Below, piece after piece: positions 27,465 through 35,882 of a stretch of 64,000 nt of DNA. How positions within the stretch are numbered: the first letter of the stretch is position 1; every line of letters starts with the position of its first letter. The stretch is from Parapusillimonas sp013416435 (lineage in GTDB: Bacteria; Pseudomonadota; Gammaproteobacteria; Burkholderiales; Burkholderiaceae_B). Under the pieces are notes generated by a model. The model ran no database searches and was not told where the DNA came from. It was given only the letters and a program-made list of their open reading frames with translations. The translations under genes were made by a program, and so were the position numbers. Location of the stretch: the NCBI RefSeq assembly GCF_052180245.1, contig NZ_CP197474.1, positions 3,348,001 to 3,412,000 of the forward strand, read 5' to 3'.

Positions 27465-27856
27465 TCGATGACCGCACGGCGATTGATCCCGACGTATCAC
27501 CCTATGCAGGGGAGTTCATCTGGACGCAGGCCTCAGATCTGTATGGCTGGACATCATTGCTCAATTGCGCGCCCGGCTCGCGCGAGGTGTCCTGCTACGC
27601 CGCTGCGGCACGGGCAGAAGATCTTGCGGGATTGCCACCCACATTCATCATGTGCGGGGCACTAGACCTATTCCTTGAGGAGAGCCTCGAATATGCCCGA
27701 CGGTTAATGCGGGCTGGGGTGCCCGTCGAAATGCACATCTACCCTGGCGCTCCACACGGGTTTCAGATGGTGCAGACAGCAGTGGTGAGCCAACAGGCAG
27801 TTCGCGACTCCACGGCAGCGTTGTCAAAAGCATTACGAGGGACGAGACACGAATGA
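27344..27856 (+). pseudogene. Alpha/beta-hydrolase-3 (acetyl esterase-like) gene, 5' part lost
   Basis: Read from 27344 in the frame ending at 27856, the sequence encodes about 170 residues typical of the C-terminal half of an HSL-type esterase: nucleophile motif GDSAGGGLAAALALLARD, an acid region CGALDLF and a histidine region YPGAPHGFQ. The N-terminal half with the HGGG oxyanion motif is absent because the IS3 element joins directly here. No start with ribosome-binding site is visible before the nucleophile, so it is probably dead. Confidence 0.85.
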
Positions 27857-28051
27857 GCGGTGATCCGCTGCTCATTCGGCGCAAATGCGATCAGCATGGA
27901 TTTCTTTGAAACTGGTCGTTTTGCGTCGTATTGACGCGCAGAAGCGGCGCTCCGCACTAGTAGCTATAGTGCGGCGCCCTTTCGCCTTGGGAAGGCGTGG
28001 CGACGGTGGCGAAACATTGTCTTAAGAAGGCGACAGTCATCAGGGCGGCCT

Positions 28052-28205
28052 CTACGTCGGTTTGTCGCTATATTGCGTTTGCTCAAGGAAATCCACAATC
28101 CGTTCGTGGTAGTCCTGTCGATGACTCGGACGTCCACTGCCCGCCAAGGAATGCGTGCCCCCAGGGTAAAGGACCATCGTGGCGTCGGCCTTGCCACTGC
28201 GCACT
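28052..28205 (-). pseudogene. C-terminal fragment of an S9-type peptidase/alpha/beta-hydrolase
   Basis: The minus-strand frame ending at 28052 encodes about 50 residues, SGKADATMVLYPGGTHSL then HRQDYHERIVDFLEQ, which looks like the last segment of a prolyl-oligopeptidase (S9) family enzyme with its catalytic histidine. The rest of the gene is replaced at about 28205 by IS21 sequence. The gap 27857-28051 shows nothing recognisable. Confidence 0.6.
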
Positions 28206-28961
28206 AGAGCGGATTTCACCCGTTGGGTGCTGGCCCGGCTGCGCCACCATCGCTTCGACACCGTCGCCCAGGTCGATGCAGCCATCACCGAACTGCTATC
28301 GAGCGTGAACGACCGGCCGTTTCAGAAGCTGCCCGGCAGCCGCGCCAGCGTGTTCGCCGAACTGGATGCGCCGACACTGATGTCGCTGCCGCGCCAACCC
28401 TATGAGCTTGCCCGCTTCAAGACGGTGAAGGTCCACATCGACTACCACGTCGAGATGGAGGGCCACCGCTACAGCGTGCCGCATGCGCTCGTCGGCCAGG
28501 CCCTGGAGGCGCGCCTCACCCGCCACGGCGTGGAGTTGCTGCTGCGCGGCCAGCGCGTGGCCGCCCACGCTCGCAACGAGCGCCGCGGCGGCTACACCAC
28601 GGTGGAGGCCCACATGCCTGCTGCCCACCGCGCCCACCTGGAGTGGACGCCTCAGCGGCTGATCGATTGGGGCCAACGCATCGGCATGGCATGCGGCGAA
28701 CTCATCACCCGGCTGCTGCAGACCTACAAGCATCCCGAACACGGCTACCGCTCCTGCCTGGGACTGCTGAACCTGTCGCGCCGATATGGCGAGGCACGGC
28801 TGGAGGCGGCCTGCGAACGGGCCCTCGCTCTGGGTGCCTTCCGCTACCACCATGTGCGCGACCTGCTGGCCAACAACCGTGACCAGGTGCCGCTGGATGC
28901 CGAAGCCGAATGGACCAGTCCGACGCACGCCAACCTGCGCGGACCGGGCTACTACCAGTGA
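28201..28961 (+). pseudogene. istA: IS21-family transposase istA, 5'-truncated
   Basis: About 253 residues of the IstA C-terminus are present (ADFTRWVLARLRHHRFDTVAQ, then a Mu-transposase C-terminal-like region ending RGPGYYQ). The N-terminal HTH and the DDE catalytic core are absent, removed at the junction with the S9-type fragment. The frame is open from 28179 but the first residues are not IstA. Confidence 0.88.
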
Positions 28962-28993
28962 GGACGACCGACCTCACCAGCCCAGAGCCCACC

Positions 28994-29806
28994 ATGAACC
29001 CATCCAATCCATTGCACCCACACGCCATGCTCAACAACGCCACCCTGACCCAACTGCGCGCGCTCAAACTGCAGGGCTTCGCCGACGCCTTGCAGCAGCA
29101 GCAAGAACAGGCCGACTGCCTGAACCTGTCGTTCGACGAGCGACTGGCCCTGCTGGTCGAGCGCGAGGTCTACGCCCGAGGCGACCGCAAGCGGGCTCGG
29201 CTGCTGCAGCGTGCCCAGCTGAAGTACCCCACGGCCACCTTGGAGGACGCCAGCTTCGAGACGGTGCGCGGCATCGACAGGTCCACCTTGATGGGCGTCG
29301 CACTGTCGACCTGGATCGAGCGGGGCGAGACGCTGACCTTCGCCGGCGCCACCGGGCTGGGCAAGACGTGGCTGGCCTGCGCGCTGGCCCAGTACGCCTG
29401 TCGCCAGGGACACTCGGCGCTGTACCTGAGGGTGCCACGTCTGGCCGAGGAGCTTCGCATCCTCCACGGCGCAGGCACCTTCCGACGTTGGCTCGAGCAG
29501 CTTGCCAAGGTCGACGTGTTGATCCTGGACGATTGGGGGACGGGTCCGATGGACAGTGTCACCCGGGGTGACCTGCTGGAGGTCATTGATGACCGGGTAG
29601 GCCACCGCGCGACGATCATCACGCACCAGTTGCCCATCGAGCATTGGCACGCCTGGCTGGGCGACGCCACGATCGCCGACGCCATCCTCGACCGATTGAT
29701 GCAAAGCTGCCGGCGCTTCAATCTCGAGGGCGAGTCGCGTCGCACCGGCAAGGCCGCGCGGGCGGCAGCCAAGTCAACAAGGGCAGTTCAGGAGGCCAGC
29801 CAATGA
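28994..29806 (+). CDS. istB: IS21-family helper ATPase IstB
   Basis: The 270-residue AAA+ ATPase has Walker A GATGLGKT near residue 120, Walker B VLILDDWG near residue 177 and a sensor-like ITHQLP. IstB binds target DNA and stimulates IstA during IS21 transposition. The start at 28994 gives an N-terminus of normal length; a longer frame to 28910 overlaps istA. The protein looks intact, but without a full IstA it can act only on other IS21 copies. Confidence 0.93.
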   Translation: MNPSNPLHPHAMLNNATLTQLRALKLQGFADALQQQQEQADCLNLSFDERLALLVEREVYARGDRKRARLLQRAQLKYPTATLEDASFETVRGIDRSTLMGVALSTWIERGETLTFAGATGLGKTWLACALAQYACRQGHSALYLRVPRLAEELRILHGAGTFRRWLEQLAKVDVLILDDWGTGPMDSVTRGDLLEVIDDRVGHRATIITHQLPIEHWHAWLGDATIADAILDRLMQSCRRFNLEGESRRTGKAARAAAKSTRAVQEASQ

Positions 29807-29867
29807 TCTGAGCGAACCTGACCGCCCCTAAACTCTGCCCCCTGCGCAGCACCGCCATCGACCTGGG

Positions 29868-29976
29868 CGGTCACGATCACCGAAACGCGTGGTCACGTTG
29901 CCGAAATGACGCCGAATTCACCGCTCGGCGTGCCGGTCACGATGGACCGAAATGGGCGGTCACGTTCGCCGAAATA
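29868..29976 (+). repeat. Four-copy repeat at the IS21 right end
   Basis: Copies of GGTCACG(A/T)T-N2/3-CCGAAA occur at about 29869, 29891, 29934 and 29958, all in one orientation. IS21 elements carry such multiple terminal repeats as transposase binding sites. Confidence 0.8.
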
Positions 29977-30000
29977 CGCATTTTCTACCTGCGGCCTCCC

Positions 30001-30378
30001 ATGGACGTGGAGATCGACCCGAAGACCGGGATCCTCCATGCCTACGCGAAGATCTTCGACAACTCCTGGTATCCCCACTCCCCAGGGTTTTTGCCCACGG
30101 CAGTGGTGGGTGCATCCCCGCTGGGAAAGGGATCAGCGGTGGTTGGGGTGGAGCACGGAGGCCGTTACCACGCTGCCTTGCGCCTGAAGCCTGAAGACGT
30201 GGCTGAGCTGAACCGGGTCGGGCGCGACGCTACCGGGGATCGAATCTTTTTCAAGGTCCTGAAGGGCGGCCTTCAGCCCAACGGCCTGCCAGACATCGTT
30301 CTCCAAGTCGACCGTTTGGAGATCGGCTACAAAAACCAGGTCATCGGCATTACCCCATCCAAAGACAAGGACGCTTGA
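30001..30378 (+). CDS. Unrecognised protein adjoining the IS21 end
   Basis: This 125-residue frame has high GC at third codon positions, like real genes of the window, and no recognised motif. It reads as a soluble alpha/beta protein (HAALRLKPEDVAELNRVGRD, FFKVLKGGLQPN, DIVLQVDRLEIGYKNQ). No Shine-Dalgarno is convincing before ATG 30001, and the frame stays open upstream to the IS21 edge (IFYLRPPM), so IS insertion may have removed its 5' end. A 22-codon frame (30379-30447) begins at the base after its stop and may be the head of a disrupted partner gene. It runs opposite to the ICE genes and converges on the small gene at 30327-30614. Confidence 0.45.
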   Translation: MDVEIDPKTGILHAYAKIFDNSWYPHSPGFLPTAVVGASPLGKGSAVVGVEHGGRYHAALRLKPEDVAELNRVGRDATGDRIFFKVLKGGLQPNGLPDIVLQVDRLEIGYKNQVIGITPSKDKDA

Positions 30379-30614
30379 ATGAAGCCACAGACGAAGTTTG
30401 CCGCAGCCCTGGGGGTGCAGCCGGGTTGCCCCGTGCAGGTCACGTAAGGAACTGGCGCAAGCGCCGAGCTGCTGGGCCACTCCCAGCGATAGGGGTTGTT
30501 CGTCTTCCCCACCAGGTCGGATGCGCAGGCCTGGCGACAAACCGCCATGGATGTGCCCCCACCGGTCCAGTTGTAGTCGCAGTAGTGCATACCCGCGTAA
30601 CCCTTCGGGCGCAA
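30327..30614 (-). CDS. Small cysteine-rich protein downstream of traI
   Basis: The frame (95 residues from a TTG at 30614, or about 87 from an internal ATG) follows traI by 33 bases on the same strand. It has six Cys within its first 65 residues or so (HYCDYNW, VCRQACASD, VTCTGQPGC) and GC-rich third positions, so it resembles a secreted or disulfide-bonded peptide. No signal peptide is visible. It overlaps the 3' end of the opposite gene by 52 bases. It could be a detached variable tip of a pilus adhesin (PilV-like shufflon segment), but no shufflon repeat was found. Confidence 0.35.
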   Translation of the reverse strand: MRPKGYAGMHYCDYNWTGGGTSMAVCRQACASDLVGKTNNPYRWEWPSSSALAPVPYVTCTGQPGCTPRAAANFVCGFIQASLSLDGVMPMTWFL

Positions 30615-30647
30615 CTTGACAGGTCGGTTGCGCTTGGGCTGTTCCCA

Positions 30648-32513
30648 TCAGATCAACGACAGATACGGATTGTTTGGAGGCACCTCCGTAAACAACAAAT
30701 GGGGGTCTTGCAAAAGGTAGCCATGCAGGCGCCGTGATTTTCGCGGACCTGTCACTTCGCTGGCCCAGATGTTCAAGCCGTTGGGATGCTTGCGATGCAA
30801 CTGCACCCGCTCGAAGCGCTTTTGCACCCATTGCCAATCTTGTTGGCTCTCCTGCTTTGCCAGCATGCCCACTTGTGGGTGTTCTTGTGCGTACCGCTGG
30901 AACACGCCAGGGCTGACCAGATACGCGGTGTCGCTCACGGTATGCACGAGCGCCTTCGCATCATTGATGATGAGCTTGCGTAAAGCGATACCCTGGCGCA
31001 GCCACTCCATGAAATGCTCACCGGATGGCCGTGCGCTTAAGGGTGGCGGTGCAGCTATGGCCGTGGATACAGGCGACGTTGGCGAGGTCACAGCCATAGT
31101 CGGCATAGGAGCCTCGGAGCGTGCGGCAGATGTGTTGGCTGTATCGGCCTGCTCATTGTGAGAAACGTCGGGCGGATCGCCCATGCCTACCATAGCTAAC
31201 ATGTCTTCCATGGCATCGGGCATGGCCGGGGAAGCGGGCGGGGGAGCCTGGGCAGCGATGTCGCCGCTTTCCTCCCAACGCTTCGGCTCCTGACCCTCGG
31301 CGGCTGGCTTTGTCGCGATCGCGGCCGGGGGTACGAAAGCATCGGTATCTTTGGCTGCAGGCGCTACGTCGATTACCACGGTGCCAGCGAACGGTGTCGG
31401 CCGCTGGCCAGATTCCCAGATCAGCGCAGGAGCGATGCGCAGCAGCGTGAACGAGTGAGACCAGCCGCTGGGGCTGGTCACGGTCGCCCGCCAGACCGCC
31501 TTGTCGTCCGGTGTGGGCTGCAACATACCGTGGTCCTGCAGCACATTGAACACCGCCGTGTTGTTCGCCGGGATGCCATCGATGCCCTGGGATAGCAGGT
31601 GCGCACGCAGCTTGTCGGAGACCGTCTTGCTCACCAGCCACAGCGCGTCCTCGGTGAGCCAGCCATCGGAGGCCTCGGGCTGGTTCAGTTTCAACTCTTC
31701 CTTGAGCAGATAGCGCAGCCCGTCGAGTAGCTTGCGTTGCAGCGCATGCTTGGGTGCGGCCATGGCGCGCGCCGGATCGCCGCCCAGCTCCTGCGCTACC
31801 GAGGCACGGTCGGCTTGCACGACAAGCTCGCCCAGTATCCCGGCGTGCTCGTACTGGCCAGCCAGGACGTAGAGCAGCGGCGCCCATAGCGCCGGATAGC
31901 CACTGAGCCAGTCCAGGACTTGGCGGTCAAGCAGCTGGCGGTAGAGCAAGCCTGTCGCGGCACTGTGCAGGCGATACTCGCGATCGTCGCGGTAGCGGAA
32001 GCGGTACGGCTGGTGCAACGGGCCGTGCCAGGGATGCCAGGTGTTGCCGTCGGCCAGTTCGACGTGCAGATCGACCGCGATCTTGCCGATGTCGTGCAGC
32101 AGAGCGGCATAGGCGACGGCGGCCGTCCAGGCTTCGGCTTGCGCGGCCTGGTTCTCAGGGCTGGCGCCGATGGGCAGCAGATGGGACTGTCGCAGCTTGA
32201 GGCTATAGGCGACGATCTCCAGGCCGTGGTCCAGCATGCCGCCCGGGTAGGCATGGTGGTGGTTTTCGGAGGCGGGGAACTGCTGGACCAGCTCGGCGTA
32301 GCGCTCCAGCGGTGCGCGGTATAGGGTGGCGAACTGCCTGCGCGACAGCGACGTGCGCTGCCAGATGTGTTCCAGCAGTTTCTGCCGGCGCGGTGTTGCC
32401 AGCAGCGCTGCGGCGGCTTCTGGCCGCAGCAGCCCTTTCGGGAGATCGATGGCAGGTGCTGGCGACGGAGCGGGGGCGACAGAGACCCTTTTTCGCTGGA
32501 ACAAGGAGAGCAT
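30648..32513 (-). CDS. traI: MobH-family conjugative relaxase TraI
   Basis: The 621-residue protein is the relaxase of PFGI-1/ICEclc-type elements, which nicks the origin of transfer and leads the DNA strand to the secretion channel. The N-terminal TraI_2 domain has an HD-hydrolase-like metal site: HHHAYPGGMLDHGLEIV and LLHDIGKIAVD near residue 140. The middle (about 400-490) is Pro/Ala-rich and low in complexity, and the C-terminal domain (about 500-621) is the usual TraI-associated DNA-binding module. The ATG at 32513 has AGGACACC upstream. No integrase gene lies beyond it, unlike many relatives. Confidence 0.92.
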   Translation of the reverse strand: MLSLFQRKRVSVAPAPSPAPAIDLPKGLLRPEAAAALLATPRRQKLLEHIWQRTSLSRRQFATLYRAPLERYAELVQQFPASENHHHAYPGGMLDHGLEIVAYSLKLRQSHLLPIGASPENQAAQAEAWTAAVAYAALLHDIGKIAVDLHVELADGNTWHPWHGPLHQPYRFRYRDDREYRLHSAATGLLYRQLLDRQVLDWLSGYPALWAPLLYVLAGQYEHAGILGELVVQADRASVAQELGGDPARAMAAPKHALQRKLLDGLRYLLKEELKLNQPEASDGWLTEDALWLVSKTVSDKLRAHLLSQGIDGIPANNTAVFNVLQDHGMLQPTPDDKAVWRATVTSPSGWSHSFTLLRIAPALIWESGQRPTPFAGTVVIDVAPAAKDTDAFVPPAAIATKPAAEGQEPKRWEESGDIAAQAPPPASPAMPDAMEDMLAMVGMGDPPDVSHNEQADTANTSAARSEAPMPTMAVTSPTSPVSTAIAAPPPLSARPSGEHFMEWLRQGIALRKLIINDAKALVHTVSDTAYLVSPGVFQRYAQEHPQVGMLAKQESQQDWQWVQKRFERVQLHRKHPNGLNIWASEVTGPRKSRRLHGYLLQDPHLLFTEVPPNNPYLSLI

Positions 32514-32520
32514 GTAGGTG

Positions 32521-32640
32521 TCCTGTTGGCGGGCCGGCCGGGAGGCCTTTTCGCCTTTTCAGGTAGGGCCTTTCCCCTTGCGCCCCATTCCCTTGCCCTT
32601 TCGGCCCTTTGGCCTTTAACCATTTGGGTATAGGACGCCG
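32521..32640 (-). promoter_or_regulatory. Low-complexity A/G-rich leader before traI
   Basis: In the traI direction this leader holds many AAAGGCC/AAGGGC/GAAAGG units, an irregular purine-rich tract of about 80 bases, just upstream of the relaxase start. Beyond it, GTCCATCGCC (about 32650) and GGCGATTCTTGGAC (about 32725) form an imperfect inverted repeat. Origins of transfer often lie near the relaxase gene, but no nic site can be identified. Confidence 0.3.
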
Positions 32641-32758
32641 GGCATCGATCGTCCATCGCCAATGCGGGGTGCGGGCGGTCGGATTGATGCATGAAGGCTC
32701 GCTATTCCCGGCCTACGATGGGCGATTCTTGGACGGGAGAACGCCATGAGGCATCACA

Positions 32759-32787
32759 TTGACAAGGTAAGGAATATTCCTTACCAT
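32759..32787 (+). promoter_or_regulatory. prlF-yhaV promoter with embedded palindromic operator
   Basis: TTGACA (32759-32764) and TACCAT (32782-32787) are separated by 17 bases. A perfect 20-base palindrome, GGTAAGGAAT and its complement, occupies 32766-32785, exactly between and into the -10 box. This is the layout expected for autorepression by the PrlF antitoxin or the PrlF-YhaV complex. Confidence 0.8.
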
Positions 32788-32814
32788 AGAGGCATCTCTA
32801 TCAGGAGAACGGCC

Positions 32815-33132
32815 ATGCCTGTCATTCATGAAGTTGCCACACTGACCTCCAAGGGCCAGATCACTCTGCCCAAGCCCATCCGGCAAGCGCTCGGTGTCGA
32901 TGCCGGCGGCAAAGTCGCATTTGACCTGCGTGACGGCGAAGTCGTCGTGACCCGTGCCGACGCCGAGCACGAGGACCCCGCCATCGGTGCGTTTCTGAGC
33001 CTGCTGGCCCGCGACATCGAGGCTGGCCGGAACGTCCAAGGCCTGCCCGAGGATCTGGCTCGCGCCATGCTGAAGCACGCGGGGCACGGCGTGAAGCTGG
33101 ACGAGGAAATCGACGGGGAAGTGGCGCTCTGA
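32815..33132 (+). CDS. prlF: PrlF-family antitoxin
   Basis: The 105-residue protein has an AbrB-like swapped-hairpin DNA-binding domain (ATLTSKGQITLPKPIRQALGVDAGGKVAFDL, residues about 8-40) and a C-terminal toxin-binding part. It neutralises YhaV and represses its own promoter. The ATG at 32815 follows AGGAGAAC; an upstream in-frame ATG at 32746 precedes the promoter and is excluded. It overlaps yhaV by one base. Confidence 0.92.
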   Translation: MPVIHEVATLTSKGQITLPKPIRQALGVDAGGKVAFDLRDGEVVVTRADAEHEDPAIGAFLSLLARDIEAGRNVQGLPEDLARAMLKHAGHGVKLDEEIDGEVAL

Positions 33133-33590
33133 TGCAACGGCATGGCTGGACGCTGCTATTCCATGACTGCGTGATCGAGCAGTTGCAGAAGTTGCATGCA
33201 GCCGCCCGGCGCGCGCAGGAGAACGATCCGAATGGCTTCGAGTCCAACGCCAACGTCAAGCTCTTCCGGGCCTTGAGTCAGTTGATGCTGGATGTGGTGC
33301 CGAGTGATCCGGCGCGCGACGAATACCGCCAGGGCAATACCTTGGGGCCGGCCCACCGCCACTGGCGACGGGCCAAGATCGGAAGGCGGTTCCGGCTGTT
33401 CTTCCGGTACGACTCCAAGGCGAAGATCATCGTTTACGCCTGGGTCAACGATGAGCAGACATTGCGGTCGTCGGGCAGCAAGTCAGACCCCTACGCCGTT
33501 TTTGAGAAGATGTTGGGGCGGGGAAATCCGCCGGACGACTGGAACGCATTGGTACTGGCAAGCAAGCAGGATTGGAGCAAACTGAAGTAG
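33132..33590 (+). CDS. yhaV: YhaV-family toxin
   Basis: The 152-residue protein matches YhaV, a ribosome-associated RNase of the RelE superfamily, with conserved AKIGRRFRLFFRYDSKAKIIVYAWVNDEQTLR and DPYAVFEKMLGRGNPPDDW. The stop of prlF and the start of yhaV share a base (TGATG), coupling toxin production to antitoxin. In this ICE family the pair lies between traI and DUF3742 and probably stabilises the element. Confidence 0.92.
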   Translation: MQRHGWTLLFHDCVIEQLQKLHAAARRAQENDPNGFESNANVKLFRALSQLMLDVVPSDPARDEYRQGNTLGPAHRHWRRAKIGRRFRLFFRYDSKAKIIVYAWVNDEQTLRSSGSKSDPYAVFEKMLGRGNPPDDWNALVLASKQDWSKLK

Positions 33591-33617
33591 GCATCCCCCA
33601 TGTAGCAGGAGACGACC

Positions 33618-33977
33618 ATGAGCACGACAACACGCATCAGCACCGCAGAACGGCTTGGCCGCAGCGTCGGCCGCGGGTGGCGGGCCTATGCCCGCAGCGA
33701 ACGGCGAGTGTCGAACTGGCTGGTTTCCAAGGGTGTGCCGGTGGCTGGTGCCACCGCGCTGCTGTGGTTGGTCAAGTTGGCCGTGCTCGGTGTGCTCCTG
33801 TACACCACTTTCTGGCTGGCTCTGCTGCTGGTGTTCGCAATAGCTGCCGCTTGGATGGCCCGCAATGCTGATCTGGATCACGAGTTACCCGAGCCGGAAT
33901 GGAGAAACGGGCCTGCGGGATTTGGCCTGTACACCTATGACGGCTTTCGCGTTGATCCACATGTCGAGGATGATTAG
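33618..33977 (+). CDS. DUF3742 family ICE protein
   Basis: The 119-residue protein has a basic N-terminus, a hydrophobic stretch of one or two membrane helices (residues about 43-80, VAGATALLWLVKLAVLGVLL and the following segment) and a short acidic tail (GFRVDPHVEDD). DUF3742 proteins are conserved next to traG in this ICE family and have no assigned function. It lies 27 bases after yhaV and converges with traG. Confidence 0.8.
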   Translation: MSTTTRISTAERLGRSVGRGWRAYARSERRVSNWLVSKGVPVAGATALLWLVKLAVLGVLLYTTFWLALLLVFAIAAAWMARNADLDHELPEPEWRNGPAGFGLYTYDGFRVDPHVEDD

Positions 33978-33983
33978 CAGCAC

Positions 33984-35507
33984 TCACTTTTTCGACACGG
34001 CGTTGAGCGCAATACCTCCTCCTTTACCCCCTGCAGCCTTGGCATCTCCCGTGGCTCCAGCGAGGCCTTGAAGGACGTTGCCGGCGCGAACGCCTGCCCA
34101 AGCCAAGGCCATGACCCAGAAGGTGGGCATTACGATGAACATTGTGCCCATGACGAAGTTCAGGAGCATGTCGCCGAACGCATTGTTCAACCCGACCAGT
34201 GGATCAAAGTTGTTGTGCGGCCGGTTCCAGCCCCAGCCCCACCCATAGAGCGCGTCGAGGATAGTGCTGTCGATCCAGCGTGCGAGCTGGAACCAAAAAT
34301 CCACGAAGAACAGCGCGAATTGCACGACGCTGACGGTAACGACCGTCTTCAGGTCATAGGTGCCAATGACCAGCACGAGCGGGATGCAGATGACCAGCGC
34401 CATCTTGAGCAAGGCGAGCACCATGGGCAGCGCCTGGCGAACGACGTCCATGGCAGGGAACGCTGCGATTCCCCCGACTGCCATTCCTACGTCGCCGGCC
34501 GCGCGCGTGATGACGTTCGGCAAGGTCTTGTCGATCTGGCCACCGTAGTCCGTATAGACGCTCCCCTGGTTCAGTTTCTGCTGTCTCGGTGAAGCGATGG
34601 TGCGGATCACGGAGTCGTCCACCTCGGCGCGGCTCAGAAACCCGGCCCAGCCCGCCACCCGCGTGAGCAGATTTGGGTCCACTTGGCCCAACAGCCGCGC
34701 GCGCAAGCCATTGCTGCCGTCGGCCCACCATTGCCTGCAGGTCGGATAGCCACCGCCGCTGGACACTTGGGCCAGCCCAGCATCACGGTCACTGTCGTAA
34801 GGCCAGTCATCGCGTGGCGTGCTCGACCGATAGTTGTCGTAGTAGCCGGCCGTGTCCGTGAAAAAGCGGGAGCCAATCCAGGTCACGTCGTGCATCTGCG
34901 CCTCATCGAGGTTCGGGCGCTGCATGAACAGCTTGGCGCGGGCCGGCCCGTAGCAGTCGTGCGTGAAATCCGCGACCTCCTGAGCCAAAACCGGGTCGTC
35001 GATGCGCGTGGCGTCGATCTCCATCCGCATCTGCCGCAAATCAGTGCCGCAAGGGATCGCCGCCACGGAAGCTCCCGTGACCGCACGCGAGAGCGCGTGC
35101 ATGAAGGCCCACCACACCGGCAGCTTGGCGCTCTGGTTGTTGAGCGTCGAGAAGGACTGCGACCAGCCCGTGCCGGTAGGCTGCGGCACGCTGACCTGGC
35201 ACTGCGCCGAGCGCGAGCTGTCGTACTGGATGGTGTTGAGGTCCACGTCGATGAACGGAATGCCAGCGAACATCACCACCACGATGGCGACGAACACCCG
35301 GTTCTCAATGCGCGCAGCCGACAGCACGCCCTTGTTGCCCTCGTCCGCGCCTTCCGCGCGTGCCTTGAGCCATTCCTGCACGATGATCGCCACGAAAGGC
35401 AACGCGAATACCCCGCTGGACACCAGCACGGCCCAGATTCCGTTATGGACGATCCAGGAGACTAGGGTGAGGTAGTACTCCAGGTAGTCGGTCGTAAAAA
35501 GCGTCAT
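33984..35507 (-). CDS. traG: TraG N-terminal-domain conjugal transfer protein
   Basis: The 507-residue inner-membrane protein resembles the N-terminal membrane part of F-type TraG, needed for pilus assembly and mating-pair stabilisation. It has helices at residues about 20-45 and 70-90, a Cys-containing periplasmic domain (CQVSVPQPTG, IPCGTDLRQ, DCYGPAR, PTCRQWW), and a helical cluster at residues about 350-490. The end is low in complexity (GGKGGGIALNAVSKK). Confidence 0.88.
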   Translation of the reverse strand: MTLFTTDYLEYYLTLVSWIVHNGIWAVLVSSGVFALPFVAIIVQEWLKARAEGADEGNKGVLSAARIENRVFVAIVVVMFAGIPFIDVDLNTIQYDSSRSAQCQVSVPQPTGTGWSQSFSTLNNQSAKLPVWWAFMHALSRAVTGASVAAIPCGTDLRQMRMEIDATRIDDPVLAQEVADFTHDCYGPARAKLFMQRPNLDEAQMHDVTWIGSRFFTDTAGYYDNYRSSTPRDDWPYDSDRDAGLAQVSSGGGYPTCRQWWADGSNGLRARLLGQVDPNLLTRVAGWAGFLSRAEVDDSVIRTIASPRQQKLNQGSVYTDYGGQIDKTLPNVITRAAGDVGMAVGGIAAFPAMDVVRQALPMVLALLKMALVICIPLVLVIGTYDLKTVVTVSVVQFALFFVDFWFQLARWIDSTILDALYGWGWGWNRPHNNFDPLVGLNNAFGDMLLNFVMGTMFIVMPTFWVMALAWAGVRAGNVLQGLAGATGDAKAAGGKGGGIALNAVSKK

Positions 35508-35522
35508 TGCCTGAATCTCCCC

Positions 35523-35882
35523 TCAGCCCTGCATCAGCAGGCTGGCTTCCAGCGCTACGATTGCGATGACGCCAGCGATCTCGCTGCGCACCAGGCGGCG
35601 CCGTGCCTGCCCATCCGCGCCGTTCTGGGCCTCGCGCGCCAGCAACCGGCGGCGCATCCAGACCCATCCATAGGCTGTCGCGCCGTACAGGCACAGCCGC
35701 CACACCAGGAAGTAGCCCGCAGTGGCGGCCAGCCACTGCTCCCAGCCGTCAACGCTGCCGACCAGGTAGATGCCGACGACGTTGGCCCCCACGGCAGCCG
35801 CGATGATCACCACCGTCCATAGCAGCGCCTTCACCGCGTGCCGGCTGAACAGCCGGCCCAGCCAGTTCGCGCGCGGACTCAT
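35523..35882 (-). CDS. ICE inner-membrane protein of unknown function
   Basis: A 119-residue protein with three probable transmembrane helices (residues about 19-42, 50-72 and 99-116) and a basic loop (WMRRRLLAREAQ). It lies between traG and the TIGR03755 gene, overlapping the latter by four bases. Position suggests a secretion-channel accessory. Confidence 0.75.
   Translation of the reverse strand: MSPRANWLGRLFSRHAVKALLWTVVIIAAAVGANVVGIYLVGSVDGWEQWLAATAGYFLVWRLCLYGATAYGWVWMRRRLLAREAQNGADGQARRRLVRSEIAGVIAIVALEASLLMQG

Larger units (their letters stand above)
28201..29980 (+). mobile_element. IS21-family insertion sequence, left end deleted
   Basis: The element has a 5'-truncated istA, an intact istB and a right end with four copies of a GGTCACG-type repeat. 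The left end and roughly half of istA are missing. The right edge lies near 29980, next to the unrecognised gene at 30001. Confidence 0.85.

Noticed and set aside
29868..29976. Short CRISPR-like array
   Set aside because: Copies are only about 17 bases, with irregular spacing of 5 to 27 bases, and lie at an IS21 end, where such repeats are expected.
30375..30737. Plus-strand frame of 120 codons after the unknown gene
   Set aside because: It runs antisense into traI and has no ribosome-binding site or protein-like pattern.
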